This document shows, piece by piece, positions 10,336 to 21,185 of a stretch of DNA of 64,000 nt. This DNA comes from Meconema thalassinum (Eukaryota; Arthropoda; Insecta; Orthoptera; Tettigoniidae), in contig OX336400.1 in assembly GCA_946902985.2 (NCBI GenBank), forward strand, positions 170,821,043-170,885,042. Direction: 5' to 3'. Under the pieces are notes generated by a model, which worked only from the letters and a program-made list of their open reading frames with translations, ran no database searches and had not been told where the DNA came from. Position 1 is the first letter of the stretch, and each line of letters opens with the position of its first letter. The translations under genes and the position numbers were made by a program.

Positions 10336-10766
10336 ATAGACCAGGGGTGACCAACCCTAGGCCCGCGGGCCAAATAATGGCCCGTCAAGACATTTTGATT
10401 GCGCTACCGATAGTTCAAGATCCGATGCGAACCTATTTATCAGACTGCGATTTATAGAAGCCGATTTTCAAATACAATTTCCTTTCCTTGTAACAGATGG
10501 CGTATTCGTACCTATTCGCTTCTAAATAATAATTGTCGATACAATATTTTTTTCTTTGTAAGGTTGGTATACTCTGTTGCAGCTTGTGTTGGTCTATGCA
10601 GGCAGTTAGTTTAATGTTAGTTAAGATGGCTCTAAGCAAGCATAGTTCGTCAAAGCAAACGTTTTATGCTATGAATGTTATTGAGGATAAATTATGTTCA
10701 ATCATTACAGATACACATCTTGCCAATAATTATACTCTACTTGTTCTGTGCACAACAAAAATTACA
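10336..10766. other. No gene recognised
   Basis: AT-rich, no repeat family recognised. The frames here have no domain I know. Confidence 0.4.
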
Positions 10767-10804
10767 TCTTCTTCTTCTTCTTCTTCTTCTTCTTCTTCTT
10801 CTTC
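10767..10804 (+). repeat. (TTC)n microsatellite
   Basis: About 12 TTC units; codes poly-Ser in one frame, which creates a misleading ORF. Confidence 0.95.
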
Positions 10805-10835
10805 CCCTCCTTTTGTTTTAGCGTTTATACTGATA

Positions 10836-11018
10836 AGAATTCGTTGCAAATGTTATCTCCATGATAATAAAATAGTCCAGTCAGTGATTTTAACCCATCA
10901 TGCCGAGGCGGAAAATGGATATAGGTTGTAGTTCATTGACATCGAAATAAATACGCTTTTTAAGCTTACGCTGGGTAAACCGTTAAAGATCCCGGGCGAA
11001 GCCGGGGCGGGTTGCTAG
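10836..11018 (+). mobile_element. Helitron-1, 3' end fragment
   Basis: Matches the 3' part of the full copy at 49367-50286 (AAGAATTCGTTGCA, TAGTCCAGTCAGTGATTTT, CATCATGCCGAGGCGG). Ends with the hairpin CCCGGGCGAAGCCGGGG and GGGTTGCTAG then T at 11019. The 5' part is absent. Confidence 0.8.
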
Positions 11019-11019
11019 T

Positions 11020-12236
11020 TTACAGTATTATATGCGCACAAGGCTCTTCATTAAATTGTTACTCTAATAACAGATCATAAATGTGTAGAGAGGTGACTTA
11101 GGGCTATGTGAGTCAAACATAAAACAGCGATAAACATGACTGTGTGCAGAACAAGACTAATTATATAGTCTATTATGCACTTTATGAACTCTTTGTTTAA
11201 CAGCCACGGTAAGGGTGATGATAAAACGTCTCTATAACCACTGTACTGTAGTTTAAAGGAACGCAAAAACCATAGCATTATTACCGGTTCTGATTACGTT
11301 CGTGTCGCGGTGAACTCTTTCAAGATTTATGGCTCTTTAATAGCAATGCACATCATACGCTCTCTCTCTATCTTTCTCTCTCGGCCCATTTAACCTGGAT
11401 GTCGTTGCTATAAGTAGAGTTGTGCGCAGATAAACAAAACACTATCCCCATCCGCCCCGCACACAACGCTTTTGTCGAGCAGAAAATAGTATGGCCTATT
11501 GTTTCGATTAGGCTGCTGAGTGCCGAATTGCCGACCAAAACAATCTGATTCAATAGATCGATTTAAATCGAGGATTACTCGAAATCTCCTCCAGCTGTTG
11601 TGAACAGCCCGTTGACGCCAGCTGATCGCTGAACTTTCAAGTCGGAAATTACCCTATATTTGCCGGACTAGACACAAATGTTCGAATATTTTTTCTTAAA
11701 CAGTTTTCAGATGTTTAAGGGGTATGTGTACCCCCGCGTTCCCTCTGAAAATTTCTCCTGCATAATTATATACAACAAATAAATATATAGGAAATTTCTT
11801 GGTTTATAAGTATAAGAGTCTTGGTACATCAAGTCCCTGGCTTTGCATAACTTCGTGTAATTGGCTATTTGCTGTAAATCTGGCATCAGCGTGCTTCGTT
11901 TGACGCGTACTGTTTTTCAAGGTAGAAGATATCAACTACAGGAACGCTGGGCATGCACTACAGTGGCGCTGCACAGCGCTTGCTCGGCAAATTAATTGTG
12001 AACTCAAAGCGTTATGGAAAGACAGGCAGAGAATGGATGTCAGGATCGAATGTGGCTTTCTGTCAATAAAGAGTACTAGATTTTCCCACGGCGTACAACT
12101 TCTTTTTCTCTTCTCGGCGTTATCCATACTTTCTACAATTCTTCGCCTGTACTGTGGCTTCGTTCAAACATGCCGGTGTAAAGTTAGCAGTTAGTACACT
12201 CGACGGCCGCTAGAGGTCGCGCACGGTGCCTTATAA
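11020..12236. other. No gene recognised
   Basis: Contains a short pyrimidine-rich tract (about 11359-11382). I recognise no coding domain, SINE or TIR here. Confidence 0.4.
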
Positions 12237-13179
12237 TATTTTACGTTCGTTCATGTAGGTTTGGAATTTTTAATTTATATTTTAATATTTTTTATCGCAG
12301 TTGACACACAAAAAGTGCCTGTTTTTAAGCGTGTTTCATCCATACGTCACATTTAAGAATTATTATCCCACAATCCCGTCATCAGATCGTATCCAAATTT
12401 TAACACAATATACACTGGAAAGTTGTATAACGGGTTTATTATATTCAAAATTTTGTGTGTTCAAGAACGAAAGTTATTATTTTTGTAAGGTAACTTTTTC
12501 TCGGCTCGGGGTCGTTGGAAAATGTAGTTGTTGGTTGCATTGTAATCCTTTGCATCAAAAAGTTATGTTGTATGACAGTGAAATACGTAAATTAATTCAC
12601 TTATTTTATGTCGGTTTGTATTTGTACGGTTAATTAAGACATGGTTCACCAGCTAGCCGCTCCGGGAAATGCTGTACAGCGTTGCTGATATGGAGCCCTT
12701 CACTTCCGGGCGAGGCGAGCCAAGACGCGTGATGGAGCCCATCTTGGCAACGCTGTACAGCTTACACCGGAGCGGCCAACTGGTGAATCATGTCTTAATT
12801 CCCCGTACAAATACAAACCGATATAAAATAAGTGAATTAATTTACGTATTTCACAATCATACAGCATACCTTTTTGATGTATAAGGATTACAACGCTACC
12901 AAGAACTACATTTTCAAACCACCCCGAGCCGAGAAAAAGTCTTACAAAAATGATAACGACTTTGTTTCTTGGGCACACAAAATTTTGAAATTAATATACC
13001 AGTTAAACAACATTTCAATGTATATTGTGTTAAAATTTGGATTCGATCTGATGTCAGGTTTTTGAGATAATAAATCTTGAATGTGACGCATGGTTGAAAC
13101 ACATTTTGTGTTCCAACTGCGATAAAAATATTAAAATATAAATTTAAAAATCCAAACCTACATGAACTAACGTAAAATA
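12237..13179. mobile_element. Fold-back element, 943-bp palindrome
   Basis: Two arms of about 450 bp mirror each other around about 12710. Outer ends: TATTTTACGTTCGTTCATG at 12237 and CATGAACTAACGTAAAATA ending at 13179. Inner matches include GTACAAATACAAACCGATAT against its inverse, and GTCTTAATT...ACATGGTTCACCAG. A short GC-rich centre (CTTCCGGGCGAGGCGAGCC) separates the arms. Frames on each arm mirror each other and do not look like protein. No clear target-site duplication. Best described as a long-TIR/fold-back DNA element. Confidence 0.85.
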
Positions 13180-13880
13180 GAACAACGAAAATGTTGATTT
13201 TATTGGATTTTATGTAGGTCTATTGGGTACTTCATAAACAACCTTCAAACTCGAGTGCACATAATATTTTGGTCGACAGTAAGAGCTATTATTAGCCACT
13301 CGCTGTTACACTTGCCGTTACTCAGAGGGGCAAAATTTAGTCAACATTGGCTAGGGGAACGAATTTCTACCTTATTCGAAGAAATGTACTTGTTTAGGCA
13401 AAAATAAGTAACATACTCGAACAATCGTTAAAAGGATGTTCTGTTCTTATAAGCACGCAGGCTGTGTTTGGAGGTGGGTAGGTTGTTAGTGTGTGTGTGT
13501 GGTTAGTTTTGAAGGATGAAGAAAATAACTATTTTACATCCACCCAGGCATCAAAAAAGCTGAAAGTTAATGAATTAATGAGTTAATAGATTAAACCAAT
13601 TCAACCTTTCATTTAAAATGTCAGCCCATAAAGTAATAACCGGACTCTGCAAATTGCCGAAAATTACAATTTTGTCGACTATAACTAAGAGTACCCCTTA
13701 AATTTTGTTTAGAAAAAAGAGACAGTCAGTCTGAAAGACTGGACTTTATATCATTTTAAATGCTACAAATGCTGAGAAAATGCTAGAAAGGCTGGAGCCA
13801 AAGACTCTTGACATGTTAGATAATCAAGAAACAATCAGAACCCTAGAAGTTACAAGTCATGAGGGAGCTGAGCGCGCGAT
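13180..13880. other. No gene recognised
   Basis: AT-rich, with no repeat or coding signal I can support. Confidence 0.4.
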
Positions 13881-13894
13881 GAAAGGAGGGAGCT

Positions 13895-14035
13895 GGCTGG
13901 ATGACGTCACGCTCGCCGTTGTGTTGCCGTCTCGTAACGCCAGAGCTCACCAGTGAACTCAGTACACATGCACCAAGCGGTACTATGACGTCACACACCT
14001 CAGTGCATTCTCGGTACATTTTGTGACGTCGCCGT
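13895..14035. promoter_or_regulatory. Cluster of CRE-like TGACGTCA sites (candidate)
   Basis: Two full palindromes TGACGTCA (13902-13909, 13986-13993) and a 7/8 match TGACGTC (14024-14030) lie within 130 bp of relatively GC-rich DNA, about 0.9 kb upstream of the second exon of cuticular-type gene 1. CRE/AP-1 family bZIP proteins bind TGACGTCA. That this is a promoter or enhancer is inference. Confidence 0.3.
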
Positions 14036-14150
14036 AACGACGAAGTCAACTAGATCATTTAAAATGATAAAACTCACTGTTAAATTATGTACTTGGGTAA
14101 AATTTGTCTGATAACCTGATATTTGGAGCCATTGACAGGTGTTTTTATCC

Positions 14151-14727
14151 GTTGCTTAATTCAGAGACTGCGACATCATGGTCATATAGCCCCGAGTATT
14201 AGAAAGGTAGGAAGTTTGTAGTTCCGTTAATCTCGCCGATCTAGCGATCATGAGCCACAGGACGTGGCATTTCACTTTGAAAATCCCACATACTGTACAT
14301 AGACCGGAAATTGAACCCAGCCCGCCGTGGTGAGACATCAGCAGCTTGACCGCTGCGCCACCACACCCTCCCCGAGTATTTGGGTGTGTGGAATTTGTGA
14401 GATAACCTGTGTTATTATGAAAGCCGTACTAATGTGTGTATTTGTAAATTGGGCGATATTATTGGGAAGGAGGCGGCCGTGGCCTTAAGTTAGGAACCTT
14501 CCCAGCATTTGCCTGGAGTAGAAGTGGGGAGAGGGAGGGTGGAAACCACTGCCATGATGGCTGAGGTGTGAATCAAGCCCTCCTCTTCTCAGATTTGACC
14601 TCACAAGGCTGAGTGTACCTCGTTCCAGCCCTCACAACAGAATTAAAATTTCGTGGCAGAGCTAGAAATCGAACCCGGACCTCAAGAGTGACAGACAAGA
14701 ACGCTAGTCACTACACCACGAGGTAGT
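14151..14727 (-). mobile_element. SINE-D copy, hosting SINE-E
   Basis: On the minus strand: head CTCGTGGTGTAGTGAC (A box) and GGTTCGATTTC (B box), core with GGCCACGGCCGCCTCC, then the tail that reads TTGGGTGTGTGGAATTTG / TAGCCCCGAGTA on the plus strand. SINE-E sits inside the tail. Confidence 0.85.
14201..14369 (-). mobile_element. SINE-E copy 1, nested
   Basis: Minus-strand head GTGTGGTGGCGCAGCGGTC (A box) and GGGTTCAATTTCC (B box). Flanked by a perfect 11-bp duplication CCCCGAGTATT (14190-14200 and 14370-14380) of the host SINE-D tail. Confidence 0.9.
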
Positions 14728-14931
14728 CCATACGATATGTGACAGACATTTACAAATACACCTCACCAAGAAAATGTCTATATAATCGTTGTGGTGGATG
14801 TGAAATGAAACTACTAATAATACGATAGGATACAATTTGGCAGTTTACGCCTTGGTATAATATTTTCGTGAATTCATTCTACCTACAACGATTTTAATAA
14901 AGCCTTTGTGTGTGTGTTTTTTTTTTTTTAG

Positions 14932-15735
14932 ATTGCAGCAGTGTTCGTGGCTTCAGCCCTCGCTGGCGAAACCGCGAAGAAGACAGAGAAACGAGGAATT
15001 GATGGTTTCGGGGGTGGATACGGAATTGGCCACGGAGGAATTCTTGGAGGTGGCAGCAGCTACAGTTCCATCAGCCTCGGTGGTCATGGAGGGAGTCTAG
15101 GAGGACATGGAGGAGGATTTGGGGGTGGTTATGGAGGTGGTCTAGGAGGTGGTTATGGAGGAGGATTTGGAGGTGGATTTGGCGGTGGTCTTGGAGGAAG
15201 CGGCGGCGGAGTAGCTGCAGTGAATACCATAACTGTTACACGCCCAGTAGCAGTTCCACAACCTGTTCCAGTAACCATTAACAGACCAGTTCCCTATCCT
15301 GTTGCTGCTCCTTATCCTGTTGAAGTTCCTCGAGCTGTTCCCGTTCCTGTCCCCCATCCCGTTCCCGTCGTTGTACACAGACCATATCCTGTAACTGTTA
15401 ACAGACCCGTTCCAGTTCCTGTTCCACAAGCAGTACCTGTATCCGTTCCTCATCCTGTAGCCGTTCCTGTTCCACAGCCAGTACCTGTCACTATTCCTCA
15501 AGCCGTTCCAGTTCCAGTTGCTCAACCCATAGTGGTTCCTGTAGCCCAACCTGTTTACGTTGGAGGTGGCAGCGCAGGAGGCCTTGGTGGAGGATTCGGA
15601 GGAGGTTTTGGAAGTGGACTTTCAGGTGGCTTTGGAGGAGGAGGCCATAGCGGTGGATATGGAGGAAGTTTCGGAGGTGGATATTCAGGGGGCCATGGAG
15701 GTGGAATCAGCTTTGGTGGATACGGCAAGCACTGA
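14932..15735 (+). CDS. Gly-rich / VPV-repeat secreted cuticular-type protein, exon 2 (gene 1)
   Basis: Coding exon opening after a polypyrimidine tract and AG at 14930-14931, in phase 0, and closing at TGA 15733-15735; 267 codons. The first residues IAAVFVASALAG are the hydrophobic end of a signal peptide whose Met-bearing start must be on an upstream exon I could not locate. KKTEKRG follows (possible dibasic cleavage after KR), then a Gly-rich arm (about residues 24-90), a central (V-P-V)n block (about 98-205) with repeated Q/H-P-VPV and the conserved 'RPYPVTVNRPVP', then a second Gly-rich arm ending GYGKH. The composition fits insect low-complexity (CPLCP/CPLCG-like) cuticular proteins, expected to be secreted to cuticle; the exact family is inference. 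Paralogues at 26595-27218 and 55566-56486 share the whole plan. A GTG at 14941 is internal and is not the start. Confidence 0.88.
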   Translation: MAAVFVASALAGETAKKTEKRGIDGFGGGYGIGHGGILGGGSSYSSISLGGHGGSLGGHGGGFGGGYGGGLGGGYGGGFGGGFGGGLGGSGGGVAAVNTITVTRPVAVPQPVPVTINRPVPYPVAAPYPVEVPRAVPVPVPHPVPVVVHRPYPVTVNRPVPVPVPQAVPVSVPHPVAVPVPQPVPVTIPQAVPVPVAQPIVVPVAQPVYVGGGSAGGLGGGFGGGFGSGLSGGFGGGGHSGGYGGSFGGGYSGGHGGGISFGGYGKH

Positions 15736-15736
15736 C

Positions 15737-15959
15737 AATAAAACACAAATATAAATCTCCATCAGGAAAATTCATCCATAGCTTGTTTAAGTTACACACC
15801 GACGTCAAGAAGAAAACTAATTTCTTCGTCTTCATCCACAACATTTGCTTCTATTTCATTCCATTTACGATAACTATGATATCCCCTAATTCATATCACT
15901 TATCATTTAAATATATATATGTATTTGTACTTCAAATATTTTTGTAAATAAGGAATAAA
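15737..15959 (+). other. Gene 1 3' UTR with two AATAAA signals
   Basis: AATAAA begins two bases after the stop codon (15737-15742) and again at 15954-15959. The distal one, in an AT-rich 3' UTR of about 220 bp, is the more likely poly(A) signal. A piggyBac-like element begins at TTAA 16008, directly behind. Confidence 0.65.
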
Positions 15960-16955
15960 AATAAAATGTTTTGATATTTTTAATATTATACATCGTGTGT
16001 CTTTATTAACCCTTGAGATCTGGCGTGAAAAAATATAACACAAGAACTGGCTCCGGGTCGTTTTGACCCATATGGGGCCCTTTTTGTCATAGACGTACGG
16101 ATTTTAATGAAGTAATTTTACACCTGGTGTCTTCACAAGCGTCTGCAGACAACACCTATTTTTCTGCTGCTTGGCCCGATTCCTATTCGGCACGTATCGG
16201 ACCAGTTCGGATCAACTCGTTGATGCTCGCTCTTCTTGTTCGTGTCATCTCGGGTAGAATCCTGGACACTGATGACTGTTCTGACGCGGTAAATCGCAAA
16301 TATCTCGTCCCTAACTCCAGAAAAACTCCAGACGAAAACCATGAAAGATGGAAATGAGTGGCTTAATAGTGTGGAAATCAAAACAATAATTCAACAGAAT
16401 ATTCCATAGATGTAGAGTATAATTCTTATATTGATTGCACTGTAGTACTTTCTGGAATGAACCATATGGGCTTGATATGGCAAATATTTTCTCCATTTAT
16501 CTTGTAGGAAAGAGCTTTGAATGGTAGCTTAAATTTCCCATCCAGAACTTATAAAAACACAGACAACCATACTTCCTATTTTTGATTATATCTTCAAGAA
16601 TAAGTTTTGTCAAGCATAGTCTGGTATATTTCAACGGCCATCCAAAAGAATACAGACATGCAGTCGCGAAATGGATCAATTAACTGACCAAATCTTATCA
16701 AAATATGAAAAACATGATGTAGGCTACTTTTATATCAACTAGATATTGCATCGGCCACAAATTATTACTATCCAATTAATTCCAAATTAAATAGCAGAAA
16801 TGAATAAAATAGTGTATCATCATTGCTAGTAGAAAATCTGCTATGTGGTGATGATAGGCTATACCATACTATTTTTCTTGATGAATATCAGGGGCCTGTC
16901 ATATGTATGGAAAGAAACCTTTACTACCTTTGCAGCAGGGCAGATAGTTGTTTTA

Positions 16956-17152
16956 AGAAGGAAGGAAACTTTTAGTTTTACGTGACCGTTAATCATGCGA
17001 TCATGAGCCACGGGACCCCCGTTTTATGTGAAATCAAAACTACAGGACATGGCATTTCATTTCGAAAATCTCATATGCATTGACCGAGAATCGAACCCGC
17101 TCCACTTTGGTGAGAGGCCAACAGCTTGACTGCTGCGCCACCACGCCCCCCT
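16956..17152 (-). mobile_element. SINE-E copy 2, nested
   Basis: Minus-strand tRNA-like head (GTGGTGGCGCAGCAGTC; GGGTTCGATTCTC). Flanked by the 14-bp duplication AGATAGTTGTTTTA at 16942-16955 and 17153-17166. Confidence 0.9.
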
Positions 17153-17189
17153 AGATAGTTGTTTTATTGTTGCTTATTTTAGGGGCTGT

Positions 17190-17345
17190 GACAGTTAGTT
17201 AGTTATTTATTTTTGTTATAAGGGGCGGAACTACGAGGTCATCTGCCCTCAGGGGGGGGGGCGGGGGGGGGGGGCTGTGACATCGTGGTCATAGTTAGTA
17301 GTTATTGTTGTTTTAAGGGGCGGAACTACGAGGCAATCTGCCCCT
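17190..17345 (+). repeat. Repeat M, duplicated, with G-tract
   Basis: The unit GTT(A/T)TAAGGGGCGGAACTACGAGG.CATCTGCCC occurs twice (about 17214-17250 and 17309-17345), and again at about 49752-49790 and (inverted) 22205-22262. Between the two lies a G-run of 22 Gs with one C (17252-17274), a strong G-quadruplex candidate. Confidence 0.65.
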
Positions 17346-17349
17346 CTTA

Positions 17350-17700
17350 ACACAGATTAAAGATTACAATTTTGGAATTGAATTTAAAATTTTGAGGTGG
17401 ACACCTAAATTTAAAACGACCAAAAATTAATAAAACAAAAACAAAAAAATAAATAAAAATAAAAACTATAAAAATAAACAAAAATTACGGAAAAACAAAA
17501 CATTATCATTCAAAAACGAACAAGTCGTTGAGTCAATTTATACTGGAAAATTTAGATTGCTGGCCCTAACCCACTCTCACTTATAAAGCGGATAACGCGA
17601 TCAGCAGCCACCGCGTCATCGGATAATATAAGTTTGAGTGTCATCTGCAAACCAAGGTGAAAACGGCTCCACAGGTACAAAGGGGGGTCTTCCCTTTTCA
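17350..17700. other. No gene recognised
   Basis: A-rich (many AAAATAAAA units) then unique sequence. No coding signal supported. Confidence 0.4.
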
Positions 17701-18055
17701 TGAGATAGCTCCATGTATCTGCGTGTGTGGAATTTGTGTGATAACCTGTGATATTGTGCTGGCTGTACTAGTATGTATATTTGTAAATAAAGGATAGGTT
17801 TGGGAAGGAGGTGGCTGTGGTCTTAAGTTAGGAACCATCCCAGCATTAACTAAAGTAGCAGTCGGGAAACAATGGAAAACCACTTCCAGGATGGCTGAGA
17901 TGGGAATTGAATCCTCCTCTTTTCAGTTTTTCCTCATAAGGTTGAGTGTACCCCATTCCAGCTCAAACTTGGCAGAGCTGGGAACCAAACCCGGACCTCG
18001 GGGGTGACAGTCAAGAACGTCTACTACACCATGAAGTGGTCAGCAGGGCAGATAG

Positions 18056-18930
18056 ACCTAAGTAGATATTCTACTGGCAATGACAGTTATGATACTGCAC
18101 CCAAGCATAGGAAGAAGAGGAACATCTCAGTCCTGTCCGAACTCAGATTTTTATCATGATTATCTGTTATAAATCACAAATAAACTTAAAAAGGCTAAAT
18201 AAGATGAAGGTGGAAAGAGAAAGCGGCTTGTTCCTGAGCCCCATCATATGTCATGCCAAGGCTGCTAAGCTTCAGTTGGCCTCTTTAATCACACAAGAAT
18301 ACTAGATGCTGCAATAACTGAATCAGCATGCTACATTGTTGGCTATTATGTCCAGAGGTGTAGACTTCTTTCAAATATTGGATAGGGGCAGGTTTATACA
18401 ACGTAGATATTTATATATATAGGCTATATATATCTTATAAAAGCCTAAGGTATTAATGATGTTAGAACACTTATATATGCATTTAATGACAATACTAGTA
18501 CAGTAATGGAAGTAATCATTTTCATTTATAATTTTAAATCTTTCCCCACATAAAGTCTACGCTTTGGCATATTTCAATAAATTGATTCGGTAGGCCTATG
18601 GTACGATGAGAATCACGAGAAGATTGCATTTAAAAGGAGTACCGTAGGCCTAGTGATGAAGATTTGATTTACGACTTTTAATCTGATATGCATATTTTGG
18701 CCGTTGCTGCTTTCATTACAGTATTATGCTTAATTTTAGAGCACAACAATATCCACACAACTCCTTAATTATAAGTTATATAAAAAACGAACTGCTAAAA
18801 AAACGCCATTCTACACAAGATTGCGTTTATATCAAGAAGCGAGAACCGTTAACTCGCGTGTGTTCACAGCTGTTTACAGCCAACCGACGAATCAATACGA
18901 ACTCACCCGAGTCACGCCGAAGTACCGCAG
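18056..18930. other. No gene recognised
   Basis: Interior of the 7-bp-TSD element. No known protein domain on either strand. Confidence 0.4.
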
Positions 18931-19602
18931 CAGAAAAATAGGATGTTGTCTGCAGACGCTTGTGGTGTCTTCCTATGAAGTATTCCCCATATAAAATGAG
19001 GTTTATTTATATTTTTCAGATTTAACATGCAGTACAATGACTAATTTTCTTAACAGTATAATTGACATTAATAGTGGCGGCAAAGCAGTCATCTCGATTT
19101 TTTTAACAAAGAAGCTGATGACCAAGATGTCCCTAGACCCTAAACATGGATCAACTAAAACGTGAGCTATGCGATTGTGCTGCACCAAAATAGTTGAATT
19201 TCCCCCTTATTGTTTACAGATTGTCCCGACTAACCTAGGCAAAAAATTATCACGCGAGGACTGGCGCCATGGGTAAATCTGACCCGACCGTAAATAATAT
19301 AGAAATAACTTGAGTGATCCAAACGCTATGGACATGTTTCATTTGCAGGGTGAAGTTCATGGCTAGGAACGAAGGTACAGTAAGCGACAGGAAATAAGGG
19401 CTGACCAAAACGAAAATAATAGACCATTATTTAAGCCTCGAGTCAAAAATACCCTTGCGCCAGTCCTCGTGAGTTGGATTTATAATCCATCAACAGCAAT
19501 TTTTATGGCTAATTTATTTTTAATACTTGTCTAAAGATTTTCCTTTTCTGTGAACATACTTCGAAGTAATTTTTCAGTGCCATTCATTAGCTTTGATTTA
19601 TG

Positions 19603-20095
19603 GTTGGTTGGTTGGTTCCTTAGTTTAGGGGCTGCGACAACGCGGTCATGTAGCCCCGTGTACTTTGGGTGTGTGTAGAATCTGTCTGATAACCGGTGTT
19701 AATTGTGATGACTGTATTAGTGTGCGTATCTGTTTTTTAATTCAAGTAAGGACTGCAGACATTCAATTTTTTCAAGTAGTTCCTACGCCAAACGCCACCG
19801 TCAACGACCAACTAGTTCAGAACTTAGTTACCAGATACCACCGCAGTCGGCTCTTGACAACGAACGTAGGAACCTCAGAACGTTAGTCAAATGTTTAACC
19901 TATATAATAATTTAGCTTCACGATGTAAGTAGTGGAAGGTTCTTTAACATGCCACGAATCTATGACATGGGACCGCCGGCTTTACTTCCCCTCCGAAGGA
20001 AGGCATACTGAGGGATTTTTAACGTTCTTAAAACATCCGACGACTTCGGCCGGGTTTGAACCCGCGATCTTGGGCATAGAAACTCAGCATGAGCT
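19603..20095 (-). mobile_element. SINE-B copy
   Basis: Tail first on the plus strand (GGTTGGTTGGTTCC, GCTGCGACAACGCGGTC, CCCCGTGTACTTTGGG), then the body, then the inverted tRNA-derived head (GGGTTTGAACCCGCGATC) cut short at about 20095. Confidence 0.85.
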
Positions 20096-20427
20096 TTGAT
20101 TTATGAGTATTCCAAGGCAATCAAAGCTTTACCCGATGAAAACCGTTCCTTCTGCATACAAAAGAGGAAGAGAGTTACAAAAAATAAGCTTCAGAGAGTT
20201 TAGAGCCCGCGTTTCTTAGACCGAAAATTTGAGAAGTTCATAATAAGTCGTTGTGGTTTAAGGGGAAATAGGATGGCCTCTTTTCAAAATTTAGGAACAT
20301 TTTCTTGGGAACTACGTTAGCTACGAAACTCAAATTTTTACAGAGTATTAGCACAGGCTGTTTGCTTATAGCAAAATAACAAAATATTATAAGTGAGAAT
20401 AATGAGGGTGATCAACAATCTGTACAA

Positions 20428-20933
20428 ATCCGGCCGAAGTCGTCGGATTTTTTAAGAGCGTTAAAAATCCCTCAGTTTGCCTTCCTTCGGAGGGGAAGTA
20501 AAGCCGGCGGTCCCATGCTCATAGATTTAGAGCATGTTAAAGAACATTCCACAAATTACACCTGTGTAAAGCTAAATTGTATAGATTAATAAAATATTTA
20601 TTGCGGCCAATGGCCATAGATAATTGTATAGATTAAGAATGTAAACAGCGCTCTCTCAGGTTCCTACCTTCGTTGCCAAGAGCCGACTGCGGTGACGTCC
20701 GGTAGCTAAGTTCTGAACTAGTAGTCGTTGACGGTGGCGTTTGGCGGCAAAAGTTGGAACTACTTGAAAATTGATCGTCTGCAGTCCTTACTTGAATTAA
20801 AACAGATACACACACTAATACAGTCATCACAATTAACACCGGTTATCAGACAGGTTCTACACACACCCAAAATACACGGGACTACATGACCGCGTTGTCG
20901 CAGCACCTGAACTGTAGAACCAACCAACAAACC
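20428..20933 (+). mobile_element. SINE-B copy, head truncated
   Basis: Starts inside box B (CAAATCCGGCCGAAGTC) and runs to the ACCAACCAACAAACC tail. A short extra segment near 20590-20625 (TATTTATTGCGGCCAATGGCC) interrupts the body. Confidence 0.85.
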
Positions 20934-20960
20934 AATTGGTTTCTCTCTTCTACCCCAGAC

Positions 20961-21183
20961 TGGCTACGTAGCTCAGCGGTAACGTTCTCTCCTGCTGGTC
21001 CCAAGGTTGCAGGATTGATTCCTGGCACCATCAGTTGGCATTTAAGGATACGCAAATGCGAGGGAGCCGTCTCAGTAGATTTATTGGCACGTTAAAGATT
21101 CCTTTCGGGGCAAAATTCTGGCAAGCCGACGTCTCTAAAAGACTCGGTAGTTAAAAGGGACGTAAAACCAATAACATTATTAT
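20961..21183 (+). mobile_element. SINE-I copy
   Basis: tRNA-like head GGCTACGTAGCTCAGCGG (A box) and GGATTGATTCC (B box), then GTTGGCATTTAAGG, GGCACGTTAAAGATTCC, and an ATTATTATTA tail. Confidence 0.8.
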
Positions 21184-21185
21184 TA

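Larger units (their letters stand above)
16948..18041 (-). mobile_element. SINE-D copy with stacked inserts
   Basis: Head near 18030 (CCTCGGGGGTGACAGTC / GAACCAAACCCGG on the plus strand), core 17800-17890, tail broken up by other repeats. The whole stack is bounded by the 14-bp word AGCAGGGCAGATAG at 16934-16947 and 18042-18055. Confidence 0.75.
16134..18964. mobile_element. DNA element with 38-bp TIRs and 7-bp TSD
   Basis: Ends are inverted: CACAAGCGTCTGCAGACAAC...CCTATTTTTCTGCTGC (16134 onward) and its complement ending at 18964. The flanking word GTGTCTT is duplicated at 16127-16133 and 18965-18971. The uninterrupted sister sequence near 32345 has a single GTGCCTT there, confirming the join. 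It carries stacked SINEs; no transposase recognised. The 7-bp duplication does not point to one superfamily. Confidence 0.75.
16008..19476 (-). mobile_element. piggyBac-like element copy 1, interrupted
   Basis: Left end TTAA then CCCTTGAGATCTGGCGTG and CAAGAACTGGCTCCGGGTC (16008-16070). Right end CGCCAGTCCTCGTGAG at 19458-19473. The halves 16008-16133 and 18972-19476 join into the same sequence order as the copy at 31124-32480. TTAA at the intact end and TTAA at both ends of the sister copy support a TTAA-type (piggyBac-like) element. The right-hand TTAA here is degraded. No transposase seen. Confidence 0.7.

Noticed and set aside
10533..10931. 132-codon ORF with poly-Ser
   Set aside because: Created by the (TTC)n microsatellite; no domain on either side.
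12301..13102. Paired ORFs on both strands that mirror each other
   Set aside because: Both sets are produced by the arms of the fold-back palindrome.
14806..14829. ATGAAACTACTAATAATACG as exon 1 of gene 1
   Set aside because: It starts like a signal peptide (M-K-L-L-I-I) but reaches a stop after seven codons and has no GT donor in place.
15142..15549. Long antisense frames over the VPV blocks of the three cuticular-type genes (also 26598-27008 and 56034-56309)
   Set aside because: They arise because the Pro/Val codon repeats lack stops on the other strand; the Asn/Arg/Trp-rich translation has no known domain.
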